From the NCBI GenBank assembly GCA_948144175.1, contig CANXME010002280.1:248001-312000 (forward strand): a DNA stretch of 64,000 nucleotides, in the 5' to 3' direction. Positions 11,101 to 22,387 of this stretch are shown one piece after another (positions within the stretch are counted from its first letter, which is position 1; each line of letters begins with the position of its first letter). The notes below the pieces were generated by a model that had not been told where the DNA came from, made no database searches, and worked only from the letters and a program-made list of their open reading frames with translations. The position numbers and the translations under genes were made by a program. The DNA comes from Closterium sp. NIES-65 (Eukaryota; Streptophyta; Zygnematophyceae; Desmidiales; Closteriaceae).

Positions 11101-12997
11101 CTCACCCCCTCACGGAGGACAGACAGACTCAGAGTCAGCAACAAGACTAGCAGCGTAGTCTAGGCGACAGCGAGCAGCAAAGTCGACGAGCTCAGCAACT
11201 AGGGCAGACGCAGTAGTGGACTCGAAAGAAGGGTCAGTGACGACACTAGCCAGGAGACGCGTGACAGTAGGACTGGCAGCACGAAGAGAGTTTGACTCCG
11301 GGTCGGCAAAAGCAGGAAGAGAGGATGCAGGAGGAGAAGGAAAAGGGGCACGCAGAGGAGCAGTAGACGGACGCAGAGACATCCTGTGCGTGCCAGGGAC
11401 AGGAGGAGGACGCGGACGCGAACCACGACCACTAGCGCGCTCAGCACGGACAGGCAAAGCAAGGCGAGACGCAGGCTCACGACGCTCAGCAAGATCTCCA
11501 GTAGGACCAGAGTAGGGAGAAGGAGCAGGCAAAGGGGAGATAGGCTGCAACTGTAACTGTGACGGGACAGGCTGTGGACACTCAAAGGGAGGAGGAGGAC
11601 CAGTAGAAAGCGGGAGATTAAGAACCTGCTGAAGGAGCGGAACGAAGTACGGCCGAGGCCGCGCAGCGACTCCAGACACAGCAGGGACAGCACCAGCACC
11701 CCCACCCGCAGCACCAGCGCTAGCAGCACCTCCAGCCCCAGTACCTCCAGCAACACCCCCGCGGTGCCGACAGCAGAAGTCTCAGTGCCAACACCCTCAG
11801 CAGCTACAGCTCCAGACGCACCCGCCGGCCAAGCAGCTCCAGTACTCCCAGTACGAGCACCTCCGGGACCCGCGGCACCAGCACCCTCAGTAGCCAAAGA
11901 ACCTCCAGCTTCAGCAGTACATCTTCAGTGCCGGCCAAACCACTCGCGCAGCTCCTGTGGAGAGAGTGGCTCCCGCCGAGACGAAGCACCCGAAGAACCT
12001 CCATGCCCAGCACCGCCGGACGCCTCACAAGCAGGCCCAGCTCCCTCAGGCTCCACCCCCTCAGGCTCAGCACCTCCAGAACGAGGGGAGGTAAAGACCA
12101 GACAGGGTGCCAGAGGGAGCCGCCAGACACGGGAGGACAGTGGAGAAGTGAGCAAGGACAGGACCCCCAGAGGGGTCTGCCAGAGAGACCGCAACTGGAC
12201 GACCAAGCGGCGTGAGTGTGGTGCGGTCTCGAAAGAAGGAGCGAGAAGCCCCCGAGTCAAGGGTGAAGGTGAGGGAGGCCGAAGTCGACTCGGTACCTGA
12301 GACCGTGGACTGACCAGCACCTGAGGAAGCAGATGCACTAGCACCTAAAGCAGCAGCCTCGCTAGCACCTAGAGCAGCAGCCTCACCAGTACCTAGAGCA
12401 GCAGTCTCAATGCCCGGGTCGGGCGGGAAACACCGGTAAGAGTCACCCTCATCACTAATAGTCAGAGCATACATGGCAGCAAGAATAGCATCGAAGTCAA
12501 GGTCAAAGACAGCTCACCCCAGCGGGGGATCTCAGTGGCCTCCGGAAACTGGTGACGCCAAGCGTCCGTCAGGCGGCCAAAGTAGCGCTGGGTGGAGTGC
12601 GCACCCCCGCACTGCTCACCCGCGCGGTCGCCGGTGCGTAGGACGTAGGTGCACGGACCAGCCCCCCCACCCCGCCGGCGTGCAGCGTACCACTCACGGA
12701 GCTGCTGAGGGGGGGGGATGTCACGAGCGTGCTGCTGCTGGTGCTGCTGGCGCTGACCACTACTGGAGCCGACCCTCTGCGCAGCGCCACCCCGACCAGC
12801 TCCACCTCCTCCGCCACTGCCTCCTCCACCGCCGCCACCTCCGCCACCTCCGCTCCCACCGCCACCGCCGCTGCCTCCGCCTTTGCTGCCGCCACCGACA
12901 CCTCCACCCCCGCCACCACCCCCACCGCCACCCCCACTCCCTCCGCCGCCTCCACCGCCGCCTCCACCGCCCCCGCTAGCTCCTCCAGCGCCCCGGC
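11101..12997 (-). pseudogene. gag, protease and linker of copia copy 1, fused by deletion
   Basis: From 12997 leftward come Gly-rich gag, the motif PQQLREWYAARR, a module CTYVLRTGDRAGEQCGGAH (CX13CX3H) and RLTDAWRHQF. An acidic stretch and protease TLDSGASRSFF (about 12240) follow, then LYLPSF. Here the sequence jumps to the post-integrase linker (SPQELREWFGRHW; Gly/Ala/Thr-rich; RPRPYFVPLLQQVL) that leads into RT. The integrase present in copy 2 and in the 24-kb element is absent, so this copy could not integrate autonomously. Confidence 0.8.
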
Positions 12998-13129
12998 TGA
13001 GAAGATATGAACAAGCATGAATGTAGTATGAAAGAAGAGAGTACAAGTACTAACCCTAATTGGGTTGTATCCCCTATGGGATGCCCCACTATAGCCTACA
13101 CAAAATATATAAGCTACAATATTATGACA
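12998..13129 (-). repeat. copia LTR between copy 1 and copy 2
   Basis: 132 bp, minus strand TGTCATAATATTGTAGC to TTCTCA, matching 9044-9175. Sequence to its right (13130 onward, GGCAAAGAGGGGGAGAACAAGG) is the 3' end of copy 2, so it acts as the 3' LTR of copy 2. Sequence to its left is mid-gag of copy 1. Confidence 0.75.
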
Positions 13130-13379
13130 CAATCCCATAGGCAAAGAGGGGGAGAACAAGGGGTCACAAGACCAGTCAAGCAAAGCAAAGCAAAACAAGC
13201 TCAGGGTGGATCACAACGTCTCCACACAGTTCGAGCACAAGTTCAGGGCCAAGGGGCCAGTTCACATGCAGGAGTATAGATATATAAAAGCTAGACAAGC
13301 AAGAGCAGGTATAAATATAGGCAGCAGTACAAGCAGCATCAAGAGGTGAGCAAGTGAGGCAAGACAGGCACAAGACCTA

Positions 13380-14156
13380 GCTTCGTACAGAAGCGCTGAT
13401 GATCACAAGGCGCAAGTGCCTTGGTGAAGACATCAGCACTGTTGGCCTCAGAGGCCACGTAGGCAAGCCGCAACTGACCACGCTGCTGTAGCTCACGAGC
13501 AAGAAAGTAGCGAAGAGCAATGTGCTTTGTTCTGTGCTCCAGTCTCTGCTCTCAACACAAGGCCAGCATGGCCTTGTTGTCTGCGTATAGGACTGGAGGA
13601 GAACGAGGCTGCTCTCCAAGGTCGGTCAGCAGGTAGGTGAGCCAGCAAAGCTCCTGTGCAGCCATGGCCCCTGCGTAGATCTCAGCCTCACAACTGGAGC
13701 CGAGAACAGAACACGAGCGAGTAGCCCGCCACGAAACAGAGCCGAAACCAAGGCTGAAGGTGTAACCCTGTGACGACCGCTGCGTAGCCTGGTCGTCAGC
13801 CCAAGAAGCGTCCGCGTGCCCAGTGAGGACCACTGGACTGCGCCCTCCAAGCACTAGCCCCATGCCCGACGTACTGCACAAGTAGCGCAACACCCTCTTC
13901 GCTGCAGCCATGTGCTCTGGTCGGTGTCTCCCAGGAGCAACATAGCATGCAAGAATGCTAAGAGGGTATGCAAGGTCAGGTCGAGTGCAGGTCATCAGGT
14001 ACATGAGGCAGCCAACAAGCTCTGGGTACGGGCCACTCGACTCTACGGACTCATCCGAAGGCAGAGCTGAGATCGAGTGGCGAGTAGGCAGAGGAGTGGC
14101 CTGAGGCGAGGAGTACGTGAAGCTGAAGCGCTGAAGGACCTGCTGCACCATGTGTG
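13380..14156 (-). pseudogene. RNase H and RT C-terminus of copia copy 2
   Basis: RT end MVQQVLQRFSFTYSSPQ, then LVGCLMYLMTCTRPDLAYPL, then RNase H ADASWADDQATQRSSQGY, SSCEAEIYAGAM and YADNKAMLALC. A stop after LALC (13552) and a frame change precede the last segment, so it is not intact. The RT continues beyond the inserted element at 15594. Confidence 0.88.
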
Positions 14157-15598
14157 ACTGATGTCAGAATGTTATCTTATGCTCTAGCCTGTAGAGGGGT
14201 GCTCTATAGCGAGTACAACCCTTCTAGGGTTTGGTATTTGTATCCCCATTCTTGCTAGGGCAACGCTCTTCTCTCTTCTTAACTTTCACATGCTATCAGA
14301 GCACGTCGGTCCCCTTTGATCGATCCTGTGGGTGGGCTTACCACCACGTTGCTTCCGCTGCAACTACCTACTACTACTCTATGAGCCGCACGCCCTGTGG
14401 CGTGCGGCACTTTTTCTTCCCGCCGTGTGCCCCGAGGCGCGCGGCGGTTTTCTGCCCGCCGTGCACCCCGAGGCGCGCGGCGGTTCTCTGCCCGCTGTGC
14501 GCCCCGAGGCGCGCGGCGGGCTTCTACTCCGTCACCCGGCGCGTCGACCTCAGGAGGCGCCGCGACGGGCGACGGGGACCCGCGCATCGCCCCCCGTCGC
14601 CCATTGTGGCCTGCGCGCGGCCCGTACGGGCTGCGCCAGACCCGCGCACAGCCCGTACGGGCTGCGCCAGGCCCGCGCGCGACCCGTACGAGGAGCGCGT
14701 TGCTCGCGCGCGGCCCGTACGGACAGCGCCAGGCCCGCGCGCGGCTCGGGCCACCTGCGCGCGGCTCGGGCATCTGTTCCAGGCCCGTGGTGGGCCCCTT
14801 CCTCGTTGCCCCTGCCCTCCCGCTGTTCCCGCTGTACTTCTACTGGCGCCCCACCCCTCCTACTCCCCATTCTCCTGAATTAGGGTTTGGGGGTGAGGGG
14901 TATGGGGGTGACTTTCCGGGTGCCGTTCCCTGCTCCTCCTCCTCCTCCGTCTCCCTGTGCTGCAGCTGCCGCTGAGGGGGAGTGGAGCTAGCGGTGTAGC
15001 AGCGGGTGTGTGCCAGGGGGAGTGGGATAGTTTGGGGAAGCTGCATGGAGGTTGCCGTCGTGTCGCCAGCAGCACCTGTATTCCGGGGAGTTGCTCCGGT
15101 AGCCCAGTCGTAGCCAGCTGTGCCAGCCGCCCGTGGGTCCGTTGCTCGTCTGCCGCTACTTTAGCCGCGGGGCCAGCTACTCCAGTATTCCGGAGCGTTG
15201 TTCCGATAGCCGCTGTGCCAGTGTGCCTCGTGTTGCCCGTGTGTCTGCAGCTTCAGCCGTCGCCTCCTATCTCCTCTCCTCTCACTCTCTCTCCTCCTCC
15301 TCACTTGCCCATTGTGACTACCACTAGCTTTGCTCATAATTGTGAACCTTAAACCTTTGCTTCTTGAACTTGTGCTCAGAATGTGTGGTGACATTGTGAT
15401 CCACCCTGAGCTTATACTGCTTTGCTTGCTCTGCTGATTACACCCCACTTTGGCTATGGGGGTGTGTGCAAATGTTATCTTATGCTCTAGCCTGTAGTGG
15501 GGTACTCTATAGCGAGTACAACCCTTCTAGGGTTTGGTATTTGTATCCCCATTCTTGCTAGTGCAACGCTCTTCTCTCTTCTAAACTTTCACAACTGA
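14157..15598 (+). mobile_element. complete non-autonomous LTR element inserted in copia RT
   Basis: LTRs of 129 bp each (14162-14290, 15465-15593) differ at about seven positions by eye. The target duplication is ACTGA (14157-14161, 15594-15598). Copy 1 carries a single TGTGACTGAGTCAGG at the equivalent site, confirming the empty target. A primer site TGCTATCAGAGC lies at 14291-14302 and the conserved leader hairpin at 14385-14408. A 45-nt GC-rich unit (CCCCGAGGCGCGCGGCGG core) is triplicated at 14419-14530. No retroelement protein is encoded. Confidence 0.93.
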
Positions 15599-16524
15599 GT
15601 CAGGGTAATGGTGCGGCGTGCTCTGTCCCGGGTGATCTGCAAGCCAAGGTAGCTGCGCGGTTCACCCAGGTCTGTGCACGTGTGTCTCTTTTGCAGCTCG
15701 GACTTCACGTAGGCGAGTCCAGCAGTGTCAGCTGTGGCAAAGACCAAGTCGTCGACGTACACAAGGATGTAGAACGGCGGCAGAGAGGTGTCGGTGCGCA
15801 GAAACAGCGACGGGTCGGCAGTAGAAGGAGCAAACCCAAGAGCCGCAAGCTTAGTCCTCAGTGTGTCGTGCCACTCACGTGGCGCCTAGCGGAGACCGTA
15901 GACTGGACGCCGGATACTCCACCGGGTACCAGGAGGGAAAGACCCAGTGAAGCCAGGTGGGCAGCGCAGCCAGATCTCCTCGTGCAGGCTGCCCTGCAAG
16001 AAAGCAGTGCTGAAGTCGAGAGAGTGCAGCTTGTAGTCACGGTGAGCAGCAACGTGCAGCAGTACCCGAAGAGTGGTCATCTTCGAGGTGGGGGAGAAGG
16101 TATGAAAGTAGTCAACTCCCTGTCGGTGACTGAAGCCACGAGCCACGTAACGCGCCTTGAAGACAGGCAGAGAACCCGGCGGCCGCTTCACCCTGAAGAT
16201 CCACATGCCACTGACGATGTTCGCCCCAGGAGGGGGGACATCGTCAACGTAGGTGCCTGTGGACTTCCAGGAAGCCATCTTTGCCTCCACAGCTGCCTGC
16301 CACTGAGAAGAGTAGGGACCCTCTATCGACTCCGCGTAAGAGCGCGGAGTCGGGATGTCAAGTGCATCCGGGTCTCCCTCAGGGGTAAGCAGTACGGACA
16401 CGAGATGAGGTGAAGCAGCTGCCAGATACTGGAACTCCTCCTGCCTGTCCTCAAGGACGTCCGTGTTAAGAGCACACTCACCCCCCGACGGACGGAGGAC
16501 AGACAGACTCAGACTCAGCGACAA
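15594..16524 (-). pseudogene. RT N-terminal half of copia copy 2
   Basis: SLSVLRPSGGECALNT, DALDIPTPRSYAESIEG and SQWQAAVEAKMASWKSTGTY lead into MWIFRVKRPPGSLPVFKARY, HTFSPTSKMTTLRVLLHVAA and SLDFSTAFLQGSLHEEIWL, as in other plant copia RTs. A stop follows VYGLR (15886); the YVDD segment continues in another frame to 15598. Confidence 0.88.
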
Positions 16525-17977
16525 GACTAGCAGCGTAGTCTAGACGACAGCGAGCAGCAAAGTCGACGAGCTCAGCAACTAGGGCAGACGCAGCAGTGGA
16601 CTCAAAGGAAGGGTCAGTGACAACAGTAGTAAGGAGACGCGTGACAGTAGGACTGGCAGTACGAAGAGAGTCCGACTCTGGGTCGGCAAGAGCAGGAAGA
16701 GAGGACTCAGGAGGAGAAGGCAAAGGGGCACGCAGAGGAGCAGTGAACGGACGCAGAGACATCCGGTGCGTGCCAGGGACAGGAGGAGGACGATGACGCG
16801 AACCACGACCACTAGTGCGAGCAGCACGGACGGGTGACGTAGGGCGAGACGCAGGCTCACGATGCTCAGCAAGACCTCCAGTAGGACCAGTGTAGGGAGA
16901 AGGAGCAGGCAAAGGGGAGGCAGGCTATAACTGCGACTGTGACGGGAGAGGCTGTGGACACTCTAAGGGAGGAGGAGGACCACTAGAAGGCGGAAGACCA
17001 AGAACCTGCTGCAGGAGCGGAACGAAGTACGGCCGAGGCCGCGCGGCGACTCTAGACACAGCAGGGACAGCAACAGTACCCTCAGCGGCAGCACCAGCAC
17101 CAGCAGCACCTCCAGCTCCAGTACCTCCAGCAGCACCAAGAACACCCCCGGCGGGACCGCCAGCAGTAGTCTCAGCGCCAACACCCTTAGCAGCACCAGC
17201 TCGAGTCGAACTCGCAGGCCCAGCAGCTCCAGTACGCCCAGTACGAGCACCTTCCGGACCAGCGACAGCGACACCCTCAGTAGTCAAAGAACCTCCAACT
17301 CCAGCAGCACGCCTCCAGTGCCTGGCAAACCACTCGCGCATCTCCTGTGGAGAGAGTGGCTCCCGCCGAGACGAAGCACCCGGAGAACCTCTAGGCGTAG
17401 CACCCGCAGGCACAGCACCCCCAGGCTCAGCACCCCCAGGCGTAGCACCCCCAGGCACAGCACCCCCAGGCTCAGCACCCCTAGTCTCAGCACCCCCAGG
17501 CTCAGAATCCCCAGGCTCAGCACCCCCAGTCTCAGCACCCCCAGGCTCATCACCCCCAGTCTCAGCACCCCCAGGCTCAGCACCCTCAGCAGCACCAGAG
17601 TCACCAGTAACCTCGACAGGCTCGACTGCGTCTACCTGGGACACACCTGAAGGGGCAGGACCTTGAGGGGGGAGGGGGTTTTCCGGGGGGGGGACCTTGT
17701 ACAAGGAAGAGCGGGGGGGGGGGGGGAGGGACGGAGTGCGGTAGGGGAAGAGGCGGTGGTAGGGAACCGACTCGTCAAACGAGACGTCTTGGGAGGACAG
17801 AATACGGCGAGAGGTGGGGTGGTAGAACTGCCACCCAGGCGCGTCAGGGTGGAACCCCAGGAAGACGCAAGGAGCAGCACGAGGATAAAGCTTGTCCGCA
17901 GACAAGTCGCGGACAAACGCCCGAGATCCCCAGACCCGGAACGCCGACGCATTGCCAACCTTCCCCATCCACAACAA
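16525..17977 (-). pseudogene. integrase C-terminus and low-complexity linker of copia copy 2
   Basis: From 17977 leftward the integrase C-terminal region reads LWMGKVGNASAFRVWGSRAF, VFLGFHPDAPGWQFYHP and VSFDESVPYHRLFPYRT. It is followed by a Pro run and a degenerate pentapeptide array of the GGAEP/GGAET type (17400-17600), then SPQEMREWFARHWRR and RPRPYFVPLLQQVLGLP. The linker joins integrase to RT; its repeat number differs between copies. Confidence 0.82.
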
Positions 17978-20678
17978 GGCTGGGGAGGTCTCCGGCCTGG
18001 AGACCCTGGGGTGAAGGTTTATCTGATGCGCCGCGTACCTGACCGCAAACGGCCAAAGAAAATGGGGTCAGCCGCATGCATCATAGACGTACGAGCGACG
18101 TCCATGACCATGCCAATGTGGCGCTCAGCAATCCCATTTTGCTGCGGGGAGTCCGGAAGCGTGAACGTCTGACCGATGCCTCGCGCGCGACAGTTAGCTC
18201 TCAGAAGGCCAGAGGAGAACTCTCCGCCTCTGTCCGAGTGCAGACGCAGAACAGGAAAGTCGGAGCCAAAGCTCTGCCTGAGCTGGAGACGAGCTGCACC
18301 TCAGTGACATCACCCTTGCAGTGCAAGGGGAAGACTGCGGTGTAACGCAAGTAGTCGTCAACAACGAGCAGGAAGTAACGCTCGTGACCCTATCCCCGAA
18401 CGCGGGCTGGGCCCCACACGTCCATGTGAAGCGTCTGCAGCAGGGCCTCTGTCGGAGGAAACTGGGAGGAGTGAGGGGCAGCCCGCTGGCGCCCCTCGAC
18501 ACAGGGGACACATGTAGGGCCAAGGCCCTGAGGAAGGGGAGGGAGGGACCGGGGAAGACCAGAATCAAGAAGACGGCAGGCCATGCCTCTGAGCCGAAGT
18601 AGAGAGGGGTGACCAAGGCGGTGGTGCCAGAGGAGAGTCTCGTGAGACAGACGGCGACACGAACAGGGGGCAGACTTAGGACCAGACCTGGACGCTGCAG
18701 CAAACACCTGACCCGACGCAACTACCCTACCAGACTCAGCAACTGGAGGAGACGCAGTGGTCAGTGTGTACAGGCTCGACCCCGGCTGACGGGTAAACGT
18801 AGCCAGGTGTCGGCCTGTGCTAGCCTCTGTGCAGTGCGTCACCCGCTGACGCGCAGGAGTGAACTGGTGTACTCCCCCATCCTGTAGGGCAGCACCACTC
18901 ACTAGGTTCGTAGAGAACGAGGGGAGGTAGAGACCAGACAGGGTGCCAGAGGGAGCCGCCGGACACGGGAGGACTGTGGAGAAGTGAGACAAGGCAGGAC
19001 CCCTAGAGGGGTCAGCCAGTGACACCGCAACCGGCCGACTAAGCGGCGTGAGGGTGGTGCGGTCACGAAAGAAGGAGCGAGAAGCCCCAGAGTCAAGGGT
19101 GAAGGTGAGGGAGGCCGAAGCCGACGTAGTACCTGAGAGCGCAGACTCACCAGTACCTGAGGACGCAGACGCACTAGCACCTAGAGCAGCAGCCTCGCAA
19201 GCATCTAGGGCAGCAGCCACACCTGCACCTAGAGCAGCAGTCTCAATGCCCGGATCAGGCGGGAAACACTGGTAACAGTCACCCTCATCACTAATAGACA
19301 CTGCATACATGGCAGAGAGAATAGCATCAAAATCAAGATCATAGATGGCAACACCCGCCCTAGACAGCTCGCCCCGGCGAGGGATCTCTGTGCCCTCCGT
19401 GAACTGGTGACGCCACGCGTCCGTCAGGCGGCCAAAGTAGCGCTGGGTGGGGTGCGCACCCCCACACTGCTCACCCGCACGGTCGCCGGTGCGCAGGATG
19501 TAGGTGCACGGACCAAAACCCCCACCCCGCTGGCGTGAAGTGTACCACTCACGGAGCTGCTGAGGGGACAGGGTCTCACGACCGCGCTGCTGGTGCTGGC
19601 GCGGACCACCACCGGAGCCACTCTTCTGCGTAGACCCGCGACCAGCCCCACCGCCACCCCCGCCGCCTCCTCCGCCTCCGCCGCCTCCGCTACTACCGCC
19701 GCCTCCGCCGCCTCCTCCACCGCCGCCACCTCCGCCACCTCCGCTCCCACCGCCACCGCCGCCGCCGCCTCCGCCTCCACTGCCGCCACCGACACCTCCA
19801 CCCCCACCTCCATTCCCACCACCACCCCCACTCCCCCCGCCGCCTCCACCTCCACCTCCACCGCCCCCGCTCGCTCCTCCAGTGCCCCTGCCCCCCTTGC
19901 CCTTGCCAGAGCGGCGTCTCCCGCTAGGGGCAGACGCCGTACTGACCGACTCAAGACCAAGGAGGTCGGCCGCAGCAGCAGAGGCAACAGAGGGCAGAAG
20001 GGGGGAGGGGGAACACCCCTCAAAGATGGGGGTGCACGGGTCACCACGAGAGGCTCCTACAGCGACTATGCTCTTCTCGGCCGCTAGGAGGGACTTCTCG
20101 AGGAGGTCTACAGTAAGAGTGGTGGGACAGACTGAGAGGAAGTGGTCCCTGACTACACGAAGGGAGTCAGGGAGACGAGTGACTATGTAGTAGAGAGTGA
20201 TGTATATGGGGGGGGGGTTCTTGGCGCAAAAGTCAGCAGGAAGCGCAGCGCGGTAGCGAGTGTCACTAGTGCGGAGGTGCGTAATGAGGTCAGCGACTGT
20301 GGGAAAGGCAGCAAGGTCAGGGAAGAGGTACGGTAGCATGAGACGGCTCAGTGCAGCAGTGGCAGGGGAGGAGTAGCGTGCAACTACAGCGTCGTACAAG
20401 GTCTGAGCACTCTTGTACTGACTAAAGTGCGCACGCTCAGAGGTAGGGAGGTGGTGACGCACAGCAAGATGTGCACCAGCATCGCGCGTGGCCCACTATG
20501 AGCAAACAGTGGCGTCAGCATCAGCAGCAGGGGCAGGAGAGGCACCAGAAGTGAGGTCAAAGAGGGAGAGACCGTCTGCTCTATCGCACTGTAGGAAAAG
20601 CTGCAGGTCATCTATCGAGACGTCAAAGTCAATGGCCTGACCCTCAGCGTCAAAGGCGAGGACACTGGGGGTAGCCAT
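17978..20678 (-). pseudogene. gag, protease, pre-integrase and integrase start of copia copy 2
   Basis: Translation from ATG at 20678 (MATPSVLAFDAEGQ) gives a gag similar to UBN2 types. An in-frame TAG at about 20496-20498 interrupts it, then the frame runs to 18390. Along it lie HLRTSDTRYRAALP, a long Gly-rich tract (19.59-19.87 kb), SPQQLREWYTSRQRGG and CTYILRTGDRAGEQCGGAH. Protease TLDSGASRSFFRDRT, then LLWHHRLGHPSLLRLRGM and CVEGRQRAAPH of the pre-integrase, and HMDVWGPARVRG complete it. The stop at 18390-18392 is TAG where the 24-kb element has CAG. The integrase core follows in a shifted frame. Confidence 0.88.
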
Positions 20679-20754
20679 GACAGCAGTAGACTAGCAGCGC
20701 AAACAGTAGGGTAAGGGTAGTGCACTGGCAGAGGCGCTGCTCTTACCGGGCAGG

Positions 20755-20935
20755 GCGGCTCGGGCGGCTCGGCGGCTCGGCGGCTCGGCTGCTGGGCGGC
20801 TCGGCGGCTCGGCTGCAGGGCGATCGGCGGCTCGGCTGCAGGGCAATCGGCGGCTCGCCTGCTCGGCGGCTCGGCTGCTGGGCGGCTCGGCTGCTCAGCG
20901 GCTCGGCTGCTCGGTTGCTGGGCGGCTCGGCGGCG
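20755..20935. repeat. GGCTCGGC-type GC-rich repeat in copia leader
   Basis: Degenerate tandem of CGGCTCGG/GCTGCTGGGCGG words. A matching array on the opposite strand occurs in the leader of the 24-kb element (25180-25440), so it is a family feature. Confidence 0.7.
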
Positions 20936-21326
20936 GTGGCTCCTTACTCAGGGAAGGTGGTGGGTCCGTGAGGAGGCTAGGTGGAGCGACGGCGGGGCCG
21001 GGTGAGGCGGCGGCCAGTGGATTCTCGCCTTTTAAAATTCCTTAAAAGGAGACCTCCAGGTAAGTTGAAAACTCAACCTTGGAATATGTCTGCAATACGG
21101 GCTGGATGGACCCAATGTTGCGTCAAGCACTTAACGAAACTTCCGCCGTTCCTTTTTTTTTCTCTCTCTCTCTCTCTCTAATGCAGATATGTTCGTCGTT
21201 CGTGAGCCACAGGGAGTGTCTCGACGTTCTCAAGCAGATGGTCTGCGCCACGGGCTGCAATCCAGATGAGCCGGAGAGACTGGCTCTTGAGCCGACTCCA
21301 GGGCCCACCACCTTGTTACCAGACTC

Positions 21327-21602
21327 GGGGAGTGTCTCGACGTTCTCGAGCAGATGGTCTGCGCCACGGGCTGCAATCCAGGTGAGCCGGAGAGACTGGC
21401 TATTGAGCCGACTCCGGGGCCCACCACCTTGTTATTAGACTCAGGGAGTGTCTCGACGTTCTCGAGCAGATGGTCTGCGCCACGGGCTGCAATCCAGGTG
21501 CGCTGAATTCTTCTGAAAGTCTCGTCAATGCTGCCGTTTGTGAGCTTCAGGGAGTGTCAGGACATTCTTGAGCAGATGATTTGCGTTACATGCTGCAATC
21601 CC
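21327..21602 (+). repeat. three ghost copies of the CATGCNP exon
   Basis: 21327-21381 (donor GTGAGC), 21443-21497 (donor GTGCGC; 116 bp from the previous copy) and 21540-21602 (donor lost) repeat the 3' part of exon 21187-21265. They are out of frame with it. Confidence 0.8.
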
Positions 21603-22387
21603 AGTGAGCTGGATGGATGGACTAGCTCGTTAGTAAATGCCGGAGGAACTAGCTCTTGTGTCGATACCAAAAATCACCACCTCATTTGCGAGTTTAAAGT
21701 AGTGGCAGTGGGTCATGCAGGCCGTTTTAAAAAACCGAGCTTTAAGGAGTGTCAGGGGCTCCTGCATGTGGTTTTTTTGGACAAAAAAAACCGAGCTTTT
21801 AAGAGTGTCGGGGGTATTACATGTCTTTTTCAAAAACAAGGACAGAGATTCAAGGAGTGTCATTTCAGGGAGTATTGGCGGCATAGCTCACGTGCCAATC
21901 CTCGAAATTCTCCATTTCTAAAGTCCGCCATTCCTTTGAAGTTCTCCATTCCTATAAAAGCTCACCACTTTGAGATCCTTGTTCCTATAAGTTCTCCGTT
22001 CTTTGGATTTCCCTGTTTCTCATAATTCCCCATTCCTTGAGTCCTCCGATTGTCAACTCTCTGCGTCTGGTTGTCTGAAACTGCCTTGCAGATTCCGGAC
22101 AGTATTTGGAGCCGCCGCCAGGGGAAACGGGCTTGATGCGCATTTGCGAGCCTTATGCACAAACTGCGTGTTTATCAGAGTTTCCTGCGTCTGATTTTTG
22201 TAACTGCATTGCAGATTCCGAGAAGTATTTGGAGCTGCCCCCAGGGGAAGTGGGCTTGATGCGCATTTGCGAGCCTTATGCACAGGAGCTGTACGACAAA
22301 TGCAAAGACGTGGTACGTAAGTGACGTAACCTGGTAACCACCAGGCACGGCTGTGCCAAGTAAGCTAGGAATTTGTGGCGCCTTGGG

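Larger units (their letters stand above)
9044..13129 (-). mobile_element. copia element copy 1, minus strand, integrase deleted
   Basis: Flanked by two 132-bp LTR copies (9044-9175, 12998-13129) that read TGTCAGAACATTG... and TGTCATAATATTG... on the minus strand. The interior, read from right to left, is the Gly-rich end of gag, the C/H gag module, protease, an Ala/Gly/Pro-rich linker, RT and RNase H. The pre-integrase and integrase regions are missing: the protease region ends in LYLPSF and joins directly to the linker GGAEPEG near 12075. The right LTR abuts mid-gag with no primer site, so it may really be the 3' LTR of copy 2. Confidence 0.85.
13130..20950 (-). mobile_element. copia element copy 2, minus strand, interrupted by a short LTR element
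   Basis: Gag start near 20678 and pol end near 13380 span a full gag-pro-int-RT-RH set. A non-autonomous element is inserted at 14162-15593, splitting RT exactly between AITLTQ-like and HMVQQVLQ sequences that are contiguous in copy 1. A leader rich in GGCTCGGC repeats lies at 20755-20935. No 5' LTR or primer site is found to the right, so the 5' end is truncated near the decayed secreted-protein gene at 21.2 kb. Confidence 0.88.

Noticed and set aside
12473..12979. plus-strand ORFs over copia gag (Arg/His/Pro-rich)
   Set aside because: Antisense shadows of the Gly-rich gag tract; the minus strand matches gag in two other copies.
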